Positions 19,801 to 33,541 of a stretch of DNA of 64,000 nt are shown here, piece after piece. The notes under the pieces were generated by a model. It was not told the origin of the DNA. It saw only the letters and a list, made by a program, of their open reading frames with translations, and did not search any database. Origin of the DNA: Anaeromyces robustus (lineage: Eukaryota > Neocallimastigomycota > Neocallimastigomycetes > Neocallimastigales > Neocallimastigaceae); NCBI GenBank assembly GCA_002104895.1, contig MCFG01000028.1, positions 76,001 through 140,000 of the forward strand, in the 5' to 3' direction. The position numbers and the translations under genes are program-made. Position 1 is the stretch's first letter; each line of letters starts with the position of its first letter.

Positions 19801-20525
19801 ATTTATAATATATAGAGAATTATATCCAGAATGTATTTTAGTTGAAGAAGTACCTCAAGAGGAATTAACATATACAATAAATGATAAAGAAATAGTGAAA
19901 GACAATTTTGGTGTAAAAGCAACAATATTAGATTATTCAAGATCTCGTCTTGAATATTGTAAAATTTAACATTTTTTAATATTATAAATCACAAAAATTG
20001 AAAAATATATTAATTATTTTTTTCTCTATAATTTTTTTATCTAGGTGGTAAAGTATATTATTCTGATTTAAGTAGTGTTATATATGATGACCCATCGAGT
20101 ATGTCGAATGTTTAACTTTATAGCAATTTAATAATTATAATTAATAAAAATAATAATAATATGCTAACGATATATTAAAATATTAAATGAATATATATAT
20201 AAAAGAAAAAAAGAGTTTAGAAGACTTAAAGACAGTATTAGATTCTACATGGTATGAAACTGCATCTATCGTTAACAGAGCTTCATTTGCTGATTTAATT
20301 CAATCACTTTCATGGATTATTGAATGTGATAAAGGTATGACAAATTGGCTTTATAATAATATGTTAGAATTTGCTGTTAGAATTGAATATAATATTAATT
20401 CAATGAAAGAAGCATTAAATGATCCATTCTGGGATATTACTAAAAAGAACTGGGAAATGAGAGAAATGAGAAAATTAACTATTGATTATAGCACTAATAC
20501 AAATGCAGATTGTACTATTTTATAG
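16884..20525 (+). CDS. Haspin-like (pseudo)kinase with C-terminal CAAX motif
   Basis: Nine exons: 16884-17607, 17750-18393, 18593-18702, 18881-19207, 19329-19393, 19540-19708, 19816-19958, 20045-20098 and 20206-20525, giving 851 aa. Residues 1-456 are low-complexity, with two nonapeptide arrays (KSNEELNKK type at about 84-152; NGSNxSLNR type at about 269-305). From about residue 457 the sequence follows the haspin kinase fold: ILKII (Lys521), LQEVV (Glu549), a YFLVTLFGNKGEI hinge, SILWQVCYSISIAEE, FEHRELYPECILVEE, and ILDYSRSRLE (Asp719), which matches haspin's unusual DYT instead of DFG. The catalytic HRD Asp is Glu681, the following Asn is Cys686, and the glycine loop is reduced to YEHGAIF, so phosphotransfer is doubtful. 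The protein ends CTIL, a plausible geranylgeranylation box. Canonical haspin phosphorylates histone H3 Thr3; I do not infer that here. Confidence 0.72.
17131..17343 (+). repeat. Coding repeat: eight nonapeptides of KSNEELNKK type
   Basis: About eight near-identical 27-base units encode [KN]KSN[ED]ELN[KR] in frame in exon 1 of the haspin-like gene. Third-position and Lys/Asn/Arg differences show the copies are old enough to have diverged slightly. A second array of nine-residue units with core GSNxSLNR occurs in exon 2 (about 17833-17960). Confidence 0.9.
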
Positions 20526-21377
20526 AATAATTATAAAAAAGAAAACTATTATAATATTTACATATATATAATAAAAAAATATATAAAATTATGTTATATA
20601 TTAGTAACAATAATAATAAATTTATTATGAAAAATAAATATATATCTTATTTTTTATATTTTATTATTTTAAATATTATGTATATAAGCATTAGACAATA
20701 TTTTTTTATTCTATAATCAAATATTTGCAAAAAAAAAATTAATATATAATATATCTGTATTCAATTTTTATTATTTATTATTAATTCTTTTTTACTAGAA
20801 ATCATAAATTATATATAATTTTATAAAATTATTAAAAAAAGTTATTGGTAACATAAGTAATTATATTTTTATTAAAATATAGTTAAAATCTAATTACTTT
20901 AACTATTTTTTAATATTAATATCATAGAAAAATAAAATAAAATAAAATAAAAAATTTATCTAATATATCAATTATTTAAATTCTTTAATTTTTTAAATTT
21001 TAATATTTCTTTATATCCTTCATTTGCGAATAAATGAATATTAGTAAAATAATTAATTATAATATTATTTTAATTTGCTAAACGATATCATGACTTAGAA
21101 AAAAAAAATATATTTTTAATAAAAAATTTTTTTTCTTTTATTATTTTTGGTGTAAAGTACAAATTAAAAAAGGAAAAAAATTTAATTTATTAATCTAATT
21201 AATTAATTTAAATCATTTATAATAATTTTATTATATATAGGTTAGATTTTTATTAGTTATATAAGGTAAAATTATTTTAGAACAATATAATCTATTAAAA
21301 TTATTAAAATATAATCATTTGAATTATATATTACTCTAAAATAAAAATAAAAAAAAAAAAAAAAAAAATAAAAAAAA
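20526..21377. other. Intergenic region, nothing specific seen
   Basis: AT-rich sequence between two genes on the same strand, with no recognisable coding or RNA gene. An A-run at 21351-21376 directly precedes the start codon of the WD40 gene. Confidence 0.6.
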
Positions 21378-22540
21378 ATGAATGCTAACGTATCTAATCA
21401 GGCCAGTGACTTTTTTGAAACTGATGCGGAAATTGAAAAAAGACTTGCAAAGGATAAGAAAAGTAAAGAAGTAGAAAATCTTGGAGAACCCATTAAAATA
21501 ACTTCAAAAGTATTAAATATGACTTTAGTTAGGGGTGAAAATCCAAAATATGCTTATGTTGCCGAATCAGGATTTCTAATTAGAAAAATTAATTTAGAAG
21601 TAAATAATTTTAAATCAACATAATTAATAATATATATTAAAATTATAATAATTAGTAGTAATTATTAAATGTAACGGTGATAATGATAATAATAAAATTA
21701 ATAATTATGAATTGTAATTATAAAATTTTAATTATTAAAAATTATTATAACTAAATGTAATCAATAATAATTAAAATTTAAAATTATATATATATATATA
21801 TTTTTAAAAAGTCTGGAAAAACAGTTAAACTTTTCAAAGGTCATACTGGTCCAGTAACATGTGTTGAAATTATATATAATTCACAAGGAGAAGATGAATT
21901 TATTTTAACAGGTTCATGGGATAAAACTATTAAGAAATGGGATGTTAAGGTAAAAAATAAAAATAAAAATAAAATTATTTTATTTTTTTTTTTACTTTTT
22001 ATAATAATAAATATAATAATTTTACATTATAATTTTTTCTTTATATATTATATAACATTTTTTATTTAATATAATTGAAATATGAACTATTAAAAAAAAA
22101 AAAAAAAGACTAAAGAAATTGTTAAAGAATATACCGTTCATACCGATTTCATAAAATGTATTGCTTATGAACCAATTCATAATACTTTTATATCAGGTTC
22201 TTCTGATAAAACTATTCGTCATGTTGAAGTAGATAGTGGTAATCAAATTAAATATTTAACAGAACACACACGTGCTGTTGAAGATATTTGTTTTGAAGAT
22301 TATACTTATACAACATTTTATACATGTTCTTCTGATTCAACAATAAAGAAATGGAACCTAGAAACTGGTGAATGTTTATATACCTTTGCGGGCCATTTAA
22401 CTTCAGTTTATAAAATATTATGTGATGTTGAAGAAAATAATTTATGGTCAGGTAAAAAAAATAGAATAATGAAAAAAATATTATTCTTTTTTTTATAAAT
22501 TAATCTATTGATACATATATATTGTTACTATTTAATAATA

Positions 22541-22589
<49 letters not shown>

Positions 22590-23204
22590 ATTATTATTAT
22601 TAATTTTATAGTGTCTGCTGATAAAACAGTTAGAAGATGGGATCTTGATGTAAGTATAAAATCTTTTATTATAATTTTTTGTCTTTGTTATATAATTTTT
22701 ATAGAAAAGAATAAAAAAAAATATTTTTTAATTAATTTTATTATATATATTAAAAATAATATATAGACTTTAAAGAATGATTTAACTATTGATCAAGAAG
22801 ATTTTGTAAAAACTTGTATTAAAGTTGGAGGAAATATTATTACTGGTAGTCGTGATGACAAAATCAGAATTTATGATATTTCTGTATGTTATTAAAAGAC
22901 GATTATATAATCATCTAGATTATAATTAATAAATTAATATAATTGTATTTTTATATTTATTTTAATATTTTAATATTTTTTTATTTTTTTTTTATATTAA
23001 ATAGACTGGTAAATTAATTAAAGTAGTTGACTTTCATTTTGATGAAGTAACAAGTTTATTCAATATTAAATCAATTGTCTTTTCAGGTTCATTAGATTGT
23101 ACTGTAAAAAGATTTGATTTATTAGGTAATAAAAAAAAATTAATTGATCAAATTTATTATATATATATATATTAGTATCATTTATATAATGATTAATATA
23201 TATA

Positions 23205-23236
<32 letters not shown>

Positions 23237-23422
23237 TAATTTTTTTTTAAAAAAAATATAGATAACACATCAAAGTTTATTACTGAAGTAAAGGTTGTTG
23301 AAAATCAACCAAAAACCAAAGCCAAAACAAAAAAGAAGACACCAAAACCAACACCAACTGGTGATGATTTATTTACTGCTGAAGAACTTGCAGAATTAGA
23401 AGAATTAATGAATGATGATTAA
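21378..23422 (+). CDS. WD40-repeat protein, seven-bladed propeller
   Basis: Seven exons: 21378-21599, 21812-21949, 22109-22451, 22612-22649, 22767-22883, 23005-23125 and 23262-23422, giving 379 aa. Seven blades can be read, starting at about residue 35: VLNMTLV...IRKINLE, LFKGHTGPVTC...GSWDKTIKKWDVK, HTDFIKCIA...GSSDKTIRHVEVD, HTRAVEDIC...SSDSTIKKWNLE, GHLTSVYKI...SADKTVRRWDLD, DFVKTCIKV...SRDDKIRIYDIS and FDEVTSLF...GSLDCTVKRFDLL. The C-terminal tail is Lys/Pro-rich (KTKAKTKKKTPKPTPTG) and ends in an acidic helix, EELAELEELMNDD. WD40 propellers are protein-interaction scaffolds; I do not recognise the specific orthologue. The ATG follows an A-run, as is common here. Confidence 0.88.
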
Positions 23423-23470
23423 GTAGTAAAAATAACTACAAAGCAATAAAATAAATAATATATAAGTAAA

Positions 23471-23503
<33 letters not shown>

Positions 23504-23726
23504 TATAAATATATATATTTAAAATATTTTAAGATTTATGTAAAAATACTTCTTTATATAATTTATATCACAATGTTAAAATATATTAACAATATTAACA
23601 ATTACAATTATGATAAGAAATATTTATATTAAAATACATAAATACATAAATAAATAAAAATAAAATAATTAAAAAATATTATAATGAAATGAGAAAATTT
23701 TTAATATCACTGTTTTTTTTTTTCTT

Positions 23727-23782
<56 letters not shown>

Positions 23783-24245
23783 TTTTATTTTATTACAAAT
23801 AAATAACTTAAATTAATGACTGATAAATAACTATTATTTATATTATATTAAATAGAGATTATAAAATAAAGATCAGTATAATATATCTATTTTACTGAGA
23901 ATAATTTTTTCTATATTAATAATAAAAATTTGTATATATACATTGTCTTAACGATAATGATAATTATCAAAATTTGAATTCACATTCTATAAAAAAAAAA
24001 AAAATATCAAAAAAAAAAAAATGAAGACATAATAACAACAGTAAATAAATACAAATAACCTTACTAATACTAAAAAAAAATAATCAATAAAATATAATTA
24101 ATTATAACAAAGAAAAACTATTTAAATTATAATATTATTAATATTTAATAATTATTAAATTATTAAATTACTATTAAATTAAAATTAAACTTAATATTAA
24201 TTAGTATAATAAATAATTAGTATAATTTATTAATTATACAATTAA

Positions 24246-24278
<33 letters not shown>

Positions 24279-24444
24279 ATTATTATTTGGTTTTTAAAAA
24301 ACTTTTTTAATATTTATTTATTTATAAATAATTATAAAAATTCAAATAAAAATAATAAATAAATAAATAAAAAATAAAAATTAATGATTTTTTTTAATCA
24401 TTTTTATTTTTTATTTTTTATTTATTAATACATTATTTTTATTA
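23423..24444. other. Convergent intergenic region with a long T-run
   Basis: This lies between the 3' ends of the WD40 gene (+) and the LRR gene (-). A T-run, interrupted by a few C/A, spans about 23709-23780, and short (AAT)n and (ATT)n arrays lie near 23473-23503 and 24248-24280. No gene seen. Confidence 0.65.
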
Positions 24445-25492
24445 TTAAATTTTCATATTTTCATTATATACATTAATTTGAACACTGTCATTATTATTAT
24501 AATTTTTTTTCTTTAGTCGACTTAAACTTCTATGAATAGTATTATTAAAGAAGATATTTTTATTTTTATTATCTAAGTTGTCATCACTTTTGAGATGAGC
24601 AATGGCAGGAGCTGGTGCAAAAATTTGATCAGGAGAACTGGATAGTAGTTTATCATTATCAAAAGGAAGAGGTGAATTAAATAAAGATGCAGAATATAAT
24701 TCTTGACATTTTTTCCTATTTTTTTCTTGTTCTTTTAAATCTGGACTAAAGATATTAAGATTACAATTTGAATTTGTCTTAGTATTGGTACTAGAATAAG
24801 TATTAAATTTTGTATTATTATTAGTATCAATATCAATATCATAAGGTAATAATGAACTACTCTTTTCATTATTAGATTTATAACTTTGTTTTCTTGATAA
24901 ATTAATTCTCATATATTCCTTTTTAGGAGAAGAATAATTATCTAAAGGAGATAAAGTTCTTCGAATATTATCTAAATAATTTATATCATTATTACCACTA
25001 CTACTACTATAATAATTAGTTCGATCATAATCATCTTCATCTTCATGACCTGCTACAGGTGAATAAATTTGATCATAACTATATAAAATTTGACTATTAC
25101 CTCTTTGATATTTTGAATCTGTTATATTTTTTTTACTTTTCCTAATTTCAAATATATCACTACATTTAAAATTATTAGTGTAAATATTTTTAAATGGATT
25201 TGATCTTTGCATTGTAGAATAGAAGCGTTTAACAGGTCTTAATTCATAATCATTTATACTATTGAGTTTAGTTCTTGGAACAGGATTAGAATTAGAACGA
25301 TATAAATCAATTTCCATTTTTTGAAAACCTTCATCCTTCATAGAACCCATTCGAATACTTGAATTTATACTATCGTAACAATCACCACCACAACCACTAT
25401 AATATCTTCCAATATGGTAATTATTATCATTTTCTATGTCATTTTTATTATTATTGTAATTGGTTGTAATAGTGGTAGTTAATGGTTTATTA

Positions 25493-25530
<38 letters not shown>

Positions 25531-25576
25531 GCTATTATTTGTATTGGTATTATTATTATTGTTATTGTTATTGTTA

Positions 25577-25608
<32 letters not shown>

Positions 25609-26997
25609 GCTGTTGGTATTGTTATTACTATTGCTGTTATTATTATTATTATTGTTGTTGTTGCTGCTATTGTTGTTGTTGTTGTTGCTATTATTATTTG
25701 TATTATTATTATTATTATTATTATTACTATAACTATTATGGTTATTAGTATTACTAATTACATTTGATAAGCTTTGCTTTTTATTAATGGAAGATAGTCG
25801 CAAATTTCTTAATTTTTTATAATTATTTTCATAAGGTGATCTAGAATTGGTATAATCATAAACACTTGAAGAATTATTTCTTTTAACACAAGATAAAGTT
25901 GTTTGAGATTGAGAAGAACAATTAAATGAACATACTTCTGGATCATTATATCTAGGAAGAGTAGTTTCACTTATATTTTGTTTATGATAATAGGTTTGTT
26001 CTGAATCATCACGTCCATTAAAAATAGAATTAATAATAATATCATTAGAAAATTCTAATGGAGGTAATGTATGCATTAAACTTTGATCATTATCAATAAA
26101 AATATTTTCTTTATTATCATTAATGATATCATTAATATCATCTTCATTATTATTGTCATCATCATAATTTTCTTCATGATTAATTAAATTTTTCTTTAAA
26201 CTTATGGAATTATTATCAGATTTTTGGAATGATCTTCTTAATAAATTACTTAATCTTTTACTATTAATATCATTTCTATTCATAAAATTTTTACGATTTC
26301 TATTAATGAAATCAATAATTTCTACACTAGAGGAAGCGGATGTTCCTCTAAGTTCATTATTACGATATTTAATTTCTTTTAATAATGATTCTGAATCAAT
26401 AATTTCTTCTTCAATTTCAATAAAATTATTCTTTTTATTATTATCATTATCATTATTATTATCATCGTCATCATTATTACAATTATTATTATTAGAAAGT
26501 TTAAAAGAAGAATTTGAAATAGAATTTCTTTTAATGATATCATTATCATCACTATAATTATTTTCATTACTCTTTTTATATGATTTTATACCGAGATAAG
26601 AAGTATTATCTGGTATATTCTTTTTATTATGAGCTTCGTCTTTAGAACTAATGCTATCTTCTATAGAAATTGATTCATTATCTGGAATATCATAAACAGA
26701 AACTTTAATATATTTACTATTGTTATCTAGAGTATCAAGTTCATCCCTGTAATCTTTAGGTGTAGTTAAATTTTTACTTTTACTTCTTTTTATACTATTA
26801 ATATAACTTAGTTTACTATTTTGACGATGAATATCAATAGAATTTGACCTTAATTTAATTGGTTTTTGATCTATATCAGCCTCATAACTATCATGATGAA
26901 TATCATTTGAATAATTATTCATATTCTCATCATTAATATTACCTTCAATCTCATGATAATTATTATTAAAATGATTACTATTATTATCAATATTAGT

Positions 26998-27030
<33 letters not shown>

Positions 27031-30000
27031 TTTAGTACTACCTAATAACTTTTTTTGATCATAATCTGAACTACATTCCATTAAAAAGTCTTCACTAGTA
27101 TTTCTTAAAGATCTATCTGGGAGAATACTTGAAATCACTCTTTCTTTATTAACTTCTGAAATTTTGTAAGTTTCAGAACTTAAACTAGCATCATGTATAA
27201 TTTCTTCAGTAAATGAATTTGTATCTAACATTGTTTTACCTTCAGATATAATTTGATCTCTAGTATTAATAATATATGAATCTCCATTAAGAAAACAATA
27301 ACTTTTACTATTAATATCATTAATAATAACATTAAGATCATTATTATCGTTCTTATTATCATCATTAGTATTAATATTATTACTATTATCAATATTATTA
27401 TTATTATTTTCATTTAATTTTTCTATATATTCGAACACTTCATTAGAATTAACTAATGAACTTCTATTTTTAATAATTCTTTTTTGTCTTGGGTCATCAT
27501 GAAATGCCGGGGATGGAATACTAATTTCATTTATTATATCAAAATGACCTGATCTAGATGATATAGTATTTCTCTTTTTGGAAAGAGTAGATGACTTCCT
27601 TGTAAGGACATTACTTGTTAAAATTTTATTTTCTACTTCTTCTTCTTCACCTTCTATATCTTCTGTAGTAGTATTAAATCCATATTTATAATACATTGGT
27701 GTAATTTCTGATCCTTTTACAGATTCTACACTTAAACGAGAAAAATTAGTATATTCATCAGGATAATTTGAAAATAATGGACGTTCCGAATTAACTGTAT
27801 CTTCTATAATAGTTTCTTTTCCAATAGTACTACTTGTTGAATTGAATAAATTCTTTTTAACTGATTTTCTTCGTGGAGTAATATCATTATCATCTGTTAT
27901 AGTGGATTCATCCATTATAGATGTTTTAATGATACTATCATGATCAGGATCATGACGACTAATTATACTATTATTATTACTTATCGTTCTTTTTCTTGGT
28001 GAGTTAATTGGAGTTTGAGTACGAATTGATTCTACTCTTGGATGATGGTATGCAAAAGAATCATATTTTGAAGATGGGGTATTCATAATAGAATTAATTG
28101 TTTTTTTTAGGAGGAGGTATCACAAATGATGAAGCAGTTTTAATACTTCTATTTTTTTTCTTATTATTTAATATATAAGTCAAGAAATAAATAATATAAA
28201 AAACTATGATAGCAAGAAATATAGATAAAATAACATAATCAATAGTATTAAATTTAGAGTTGTAAGATGAATTACTATCTATGGAATTTTTTAGCATAAT
28301 TGACGAATAGATATCTAGATGTTCTAACGTATCAAGGTTAACTATATATATCCAACAAATAAACAAAAAATATTTAAACAATATATATATAATATATATA
28401 ATATATATGATATGAAATATATATAAAACATATAAATAAAAAATATAAAATGAAATATTAAATATATTTAGATATAATTTAAAAAATATATATAGATATA
28501 TTTATATATTTATAAATATGAATAACCATATAAAATAATATAATGTTAATATATATTAATTATTTATAACAATAATATAAAATATAATATGATTTAATAA
28601 ATAAAATAAATTAAAAAAATTTTTTTTTTTTATTTGAAACAAATATCTTATTATTTTTGTATATAAAAATATTTATTATTTGAATAATAAATTAACATCA
28701 ATAAATTTTTTATTAAATTATAATTACCAGACGAAAGACAACTTTTTACACAAGGATATGGCCAGTATTCTGGCTCATATCTTGATTGAAATAATTCATT
28801 GCAAGGTTTATAACATTTTTTTAAAGATAGATTTTCTTTATTTGTTAAAAATCCTTTTAAATTATTAAATCCTGCAACATTCCTATAAAAATAAAATAAA
28901 TAAAGTAATATGTATAATCAGAAATATTTAATATTAAAAATTGTAAAACAAGCATAATAATAATAATAATGAAATATTATTTTAATTTTAATAATAATTT
29001 TTAATATTATGTATATAATATTATTTTTTCATTACTTACAATTCACTTAAATTTGTAAATTTTATTAAAAAATCTAAATTTCCACTTAAAGGATTATTAG
29101 ATAAATTACTATATATATATATATATATATGAATAATATAATAATATTATATAAGAATCAAATAATTTTAATAAAAATTTTTAATTATAATTATAATAAT
29201 AATAATAATAATAATTATAATAATAATAATAATAATAATATATAAAGAATAAAATATCATACATATTATTTATAACTGGAAGAGATGGATAATTAATAAT
29301 ATCAGTTTGACATTCAAAGTTTCCTGTTATATTATTATTAGAAAGATTTCTTTTATATAAATTTAAAATAATATAAATATTTATTAAAAAATTATTAAAA
29401 AAAAATTTTTTTTTATTTTTATAGGTATTATAAATAATATATTATAATTTACTATATCAATAATAATTTTTATATTATATATTACAAATATTCCAAGTGA
29501 GGTAAATTAAATATACTACATGGAAAATTTACTGAACTTGTTGATAAACTTTCTAAATTTCTATAATAAACAATATATTTATATAATATATAAATATTTA
29601 AATATTTAAATAATATATAAAAAAATAATAGAAAAAATAAATATATATTAAAAAAAAAAAAGTTAAAAAAATTTTTTACACTTCAAAAATATTATTGTTT
29701 TCGTCACACGTAATATATTTTGCTGATAAATTGCAACATGGATTTGAAATTTTAAATTCTTTATAAATTTCATGAGTTTTTGATACTCCTAATTCTTCTA
29801 AAACAGCATATAAAATACTACAATCTCCATAAGAAATGTTATCATTATTTGAATTTTCTTTTGTTTGATTTATATTATTATTTTCATTATTAGTGGTGTC
29901 TGTGTTTGAATTTGAATCACTATTATTATTATTATTAGGAGTACCTGTTTTTGTATTTGTTGCCTTCTTTCCGTCAACTAGTTGAATAAAATGAGAATAA

Positions 30001-30044
30001 TTTATAATTATTATAAATAATATTATTTTGTACCATATAAGCAT
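24445..30044 (-). CDS. LRR transmembrane receptor-like protein with long Asn-rich tail; frame broken at an A8 run
   Basis: Exons (descending): 30044-29680, 29560-29486, 29349-29263, 29108-29040, 28882-28728, and 28341 onward. The N-terminus is a signal peptide (LIWYKIILFIIIINYSHFI). A short linker and a cysteine-paired cap (CNLSAKYITC) are followed by leucine-rich repeats, two with the LSNN core (LNLSNNNITGNF, INLSNNPLSGNL) and mostly one per exon with phase-2 introns. A Cys-rich membrane-proximal segment (CYKPCNEL...PYPCVKSCL) and a transmembrane helix at about residues 286-310 (YVILSIFLAIIVFYIIYFL) come next. The frame then reaches TAA at 28094-28096, just after eight A residues. The next open frame (28086-24445, 1213 codons) would join in frame if the run had seven A. 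That tail is Asn/Ser/Asp-rich with a poly-Asn block. It could be an intact receptor with a sequence error, or a decayed gene. Confidence 0.75.
25475..25735 (-). repeat. Poly-Asn/Ser coding tract in the LRR protein tail
   Basis: Mixed AAT/AAC (with AGT/AGC and ACT) codons encode roughly 85 residues that are almost all Asn, with scattered Ser and Thr. Synonymous AAC interruptions suggest the tract is older or selected, unlike the pure AAT array in the GH48 intron. Leu-rich and Tyr-rich frames on the opposite strand are shadows. Confidence 0.9.
28094..28111 (-). other. Frameshift site at a homopolymer in the LRR gene
   Basis: On the minus strand the codons read CCT AAA AAA AAC AAT TAA. Losing one A restores the frame into the large downstream open frame (CCT AAA AAA ACA ATT AAT TCT ATT ATG). 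The required change is one base deleted or a +1 shift; the canonical -1 slip on A-AAA-AAC would enter the wrong frame. Confidence 0.85.
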
Positions 30045-33000
30045 TATTTATTCTCTTTTTTATTTTTGAAAAGTTTTTCTGTATAAATGTATTAAATAAA
30101 AATTTTTTTTTTCTTCCTTTCTGTTTCCCTTCTTTTCTATTTTTTTATCTTTTTCTTTTATAATATTTTTTCTTTTAAAATTAAAAAAAAAATGAATTAT
30201 ATTTTTTATTTTATTTTATTTTATTTTTAATTTCAATTTTTTTTTTTTTTTTTACAAATTTCAATTATATTTAATTTCTTTCCTGAACTTTTATTGAAAT
30301 ATTTTTTTCTTTTTTTTTGGTCTGTTATAGTTTGTTATAGAAAAAATTAATGCTAACATGTAAAAACACAAATGAAATAATAAAAATGAAAAAGTTTACA
30401 TAATTTTAGATATATGTGTATATATATTATATATATATATTATAAATAAATATATTTTTAAATTATAATTTCAAAAATTAAATTTATATAATATAAAAAA
30501 GAAATATAAGAAATGTATTAACAATTAATACATATTATAATTTATATAATTAAATATTAAAAAGAAATATATTAACAATATATATGACAAAAAAAAACAT
30601 AGAAAAAATTATTTATTATTATAAAAATTCTAAATAAATAGCAAAAAGTTTAAAAAAAAAAAAGAAAGAAAGAAAAAAAAAGTAAATGAAAGAAGAAAAA
30701 TTGTATTATATATATTATTTAACAATTAAAATTAAAAATATTAAAATTTATTAAAAAAAAGTTAATTATTTAATTATTTAATCATTCATTCATAATTCTT
30801 ATTATTGTTATTTTTATTATACAATTTTTTTAAAAAAAAAAAATATGTAATAATATTATTATTAATAATTAATAATAATCATAATAATTAATAACTATTT
30901 GACGATATTAAAAAAAAAAAAATGTTTTAATCTTTTAAATATCTAAACAGAAAAAGAAAAAATTAATAATAAATTAGAATTACAATTTTAATTATTATTA
31001 AATTATAAATTGTTTTATTATGAAAACTATATATTACATTTATTACATTTATACAGTTATATACCTTTTATATTTATTTATTATATATTGGAATATAAAA
31101 ATTAAAAAAACAAAAGTTTATTTTTTTATTTTAATTTTATTATTATTTTTTTTTTTTGATGTAAAGAAAATTAATTAAAAAAATTGAAGATTTATTATTT
31201 TTATGAAAACTAAAAATATATTAATAATTTATATTGTTTTATTTAATATTCTTTCAATTTATTACATCTATTTCATTTAATTTTTCATTATTTAATCTTT
31301 TGTTCTTTTTTACTTATTTTTAGTTACTACCTCAAAAAAAAAAAATGTTTTTCTTTTTTTTTTTTTTCAATTTTTTTTTCTAAATTGTTTTTTTTTTTTT
31401 TTAATTAAATTTTTTTTACTTTTAAAATAAAATTAAATCAAAATCAATTTAAATAAATTTTATTTTAATATATAAATAATAATATAAATAAATAGTAATG
31501 AATTGTGATACAATGATATTGAATAATATATTAATAATATATAATAAATTAAATAATACATATATTAACTTTATATTAAAAAATATTTTAATAATTTTTA
31601 GATTGTTCAATAAAAAAATAAAATTACTTGTTTTTTTTTTATATTTATTTTCATATTTAAAAAATAAATAAATTAATATATAAATAAGTAAATAAATATA
31701 TAAATAAATAAATCTATTAAATGAAAAATATAATTGCATATATATTAATATAAATGAATGAATTGACTAAAATTTTATTTAAATAAATTAATAAATAAAT
31801 AGAAAATAAATAAATTTATTGTATTATTTTATGATTATTATTAAAATATAAAATTAAAGTTTAATTTAAACAAAAAAAAAATAGTTTTAATTATTTTAAT
31901 TACTATATATGGTATGATATGATTTAAAATTTGATAAATAAAAAAGAATTTATTTTTTTATTTTATATATATCAATTTTATTATTAATAAAATATAATTA
32001 AAGAATAAATCCAGTATTATTAAAAAATAGAAGTTAAAATAAAAAATAAAATGAATAATCAAAATTATTATTATTATTATTAAATATTTTTGATTAATGT
32101 TATTTAATAATAAACATAAAATAATAAACATCTAAATAAGAATATTATATTTATTTCAAATTCAAAAAACAATATATATAAAGAAAAAAGTGAAATTTTT
32201 TATGTCACTTTTCTTTTCATTATTAACATAAAAAATTGAAAAATAATAATAAAAAAAAAATTAATGATTTATCATCAAAGATCATTTTAATGACAGTTTA
32301 AAAATCAACTCCTTAACTTTTATATTTAAGAATTTTATTATATACATTTTTTTTTACAATATTAATTAACTTTATGTTGATTTTCCATGCATAAATATAA
32401 TTCTATTTTTGCTTTCAAATTTTTTCATTATTTTTATAGTTATATTATGGTTTAAAATAATATAAAGAAATATGTAAAGTTTAATTATATTCTTTAAAAA
32501 TTTTTTTTCTTTATATTAATTTATCAGTAGTATAAAGCATATAAAATATGATGCATTTATTATGTAAGGGGATTTTTTTTTTTTAAAAAAAAAAATTTTT
32601 TTTATTATACTTCATATTTTTATTAAAAAACATACAACAGTTAATTTATATATATATATATATATTATGATATAAATTATGAATATTATTAATGATATAA
32701 AAATAAATGAAAAAAAAAAAAAAAGAAAAAAAAAAAATTAAAATTAAAATAAAAATTTGTTTTATAGAATTTGATACATTGATAATAAATACATATTGAA
32801 TATTACCGACATTTCTTTTTTTCTTTTTTTCACCTAATTTTTATTATTAAACAATCTAAAAAGTACCATCAATTTTTTCTTCTTTTTAATTCTGTATTTA
32901 ATATTTAATTATCTAAATAATATATTAATATTAATAAATGGCTTTTCCTTTTAAAAAAAAAAATACATAATCATTACTAATAAAAAATTAGTTTAATATT

Positions 33001-33541
33001 ATAAAATGATATATATTCATATATATATAATTATTACCAAAAAAAAAAAAAAATAAATATTTTAATTAAAATAATAAATATCCATATATATATATATTCA
33101 TATATATATAATTATTACCAAAAAAAAAATAAATATTTTAATTAAAATAAAAGTCACTAAAAGTTCTATTAAATTTTTTATGGTTCTATATTATAAATAC
33201 AGCTTTTTAATATTAATTTATATATATATTATATTATACTATATTATATTATATTATATTCATTTCATTTTATATATTATTTTATTTTATTTTATTTTAT
33301 TTTCATTTTTATATTTAATTATTAATATATTTTTTCAATAATATATTACATACAAAGATAGTCATTAAATTGGTTCTAAAATAATTTTCTTTTTTTTTTT
33401 TTTTAGTATGATTAAAATAAGAAGTATTTTTTTATATTTTATTATATCATTAAAAACAAAATTAAAATTGAATTATTTCATTATTTAAATATTAAGTACT
33501 ATATTTTTATTCTTATTTTTATTTTATTTTTATTTTTTTTT
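30045..33541. other. 3.5-kb gene-free region upstream of the LRR gene
   Basis: I find no convincing exon in either strand. The sequence holds many A/T homopolymers, short TAAA runs near 31670-31720 and a near-duplicated stretch (about 33013-33075 and 33082-33140) sharing a CATATATATATAATTATTACC core followed by an A-run. A small hairpin (GTGA...TCAC arms) lies at about 32190-32208. It probably includes the LRR promoter on the left and the SUKH gene's 3' end on the right. Confidence 0.55.

Noticed and set aside
25460-25748. Leu-rich and Tyr/Cys-rich frames
   Set aside because: Antisense of the poly-Asn tract in the LRR protein tail.
28101-28108. Programmed -1 frameshift at A-AAA-AAC in the LRR gene
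   Set aside because: The heptamer is slippery, but a -1 slip enters the wrong frame; the downstream frame needs +1 (or -2). Sequence error or slippage by loss of one A is simpler.
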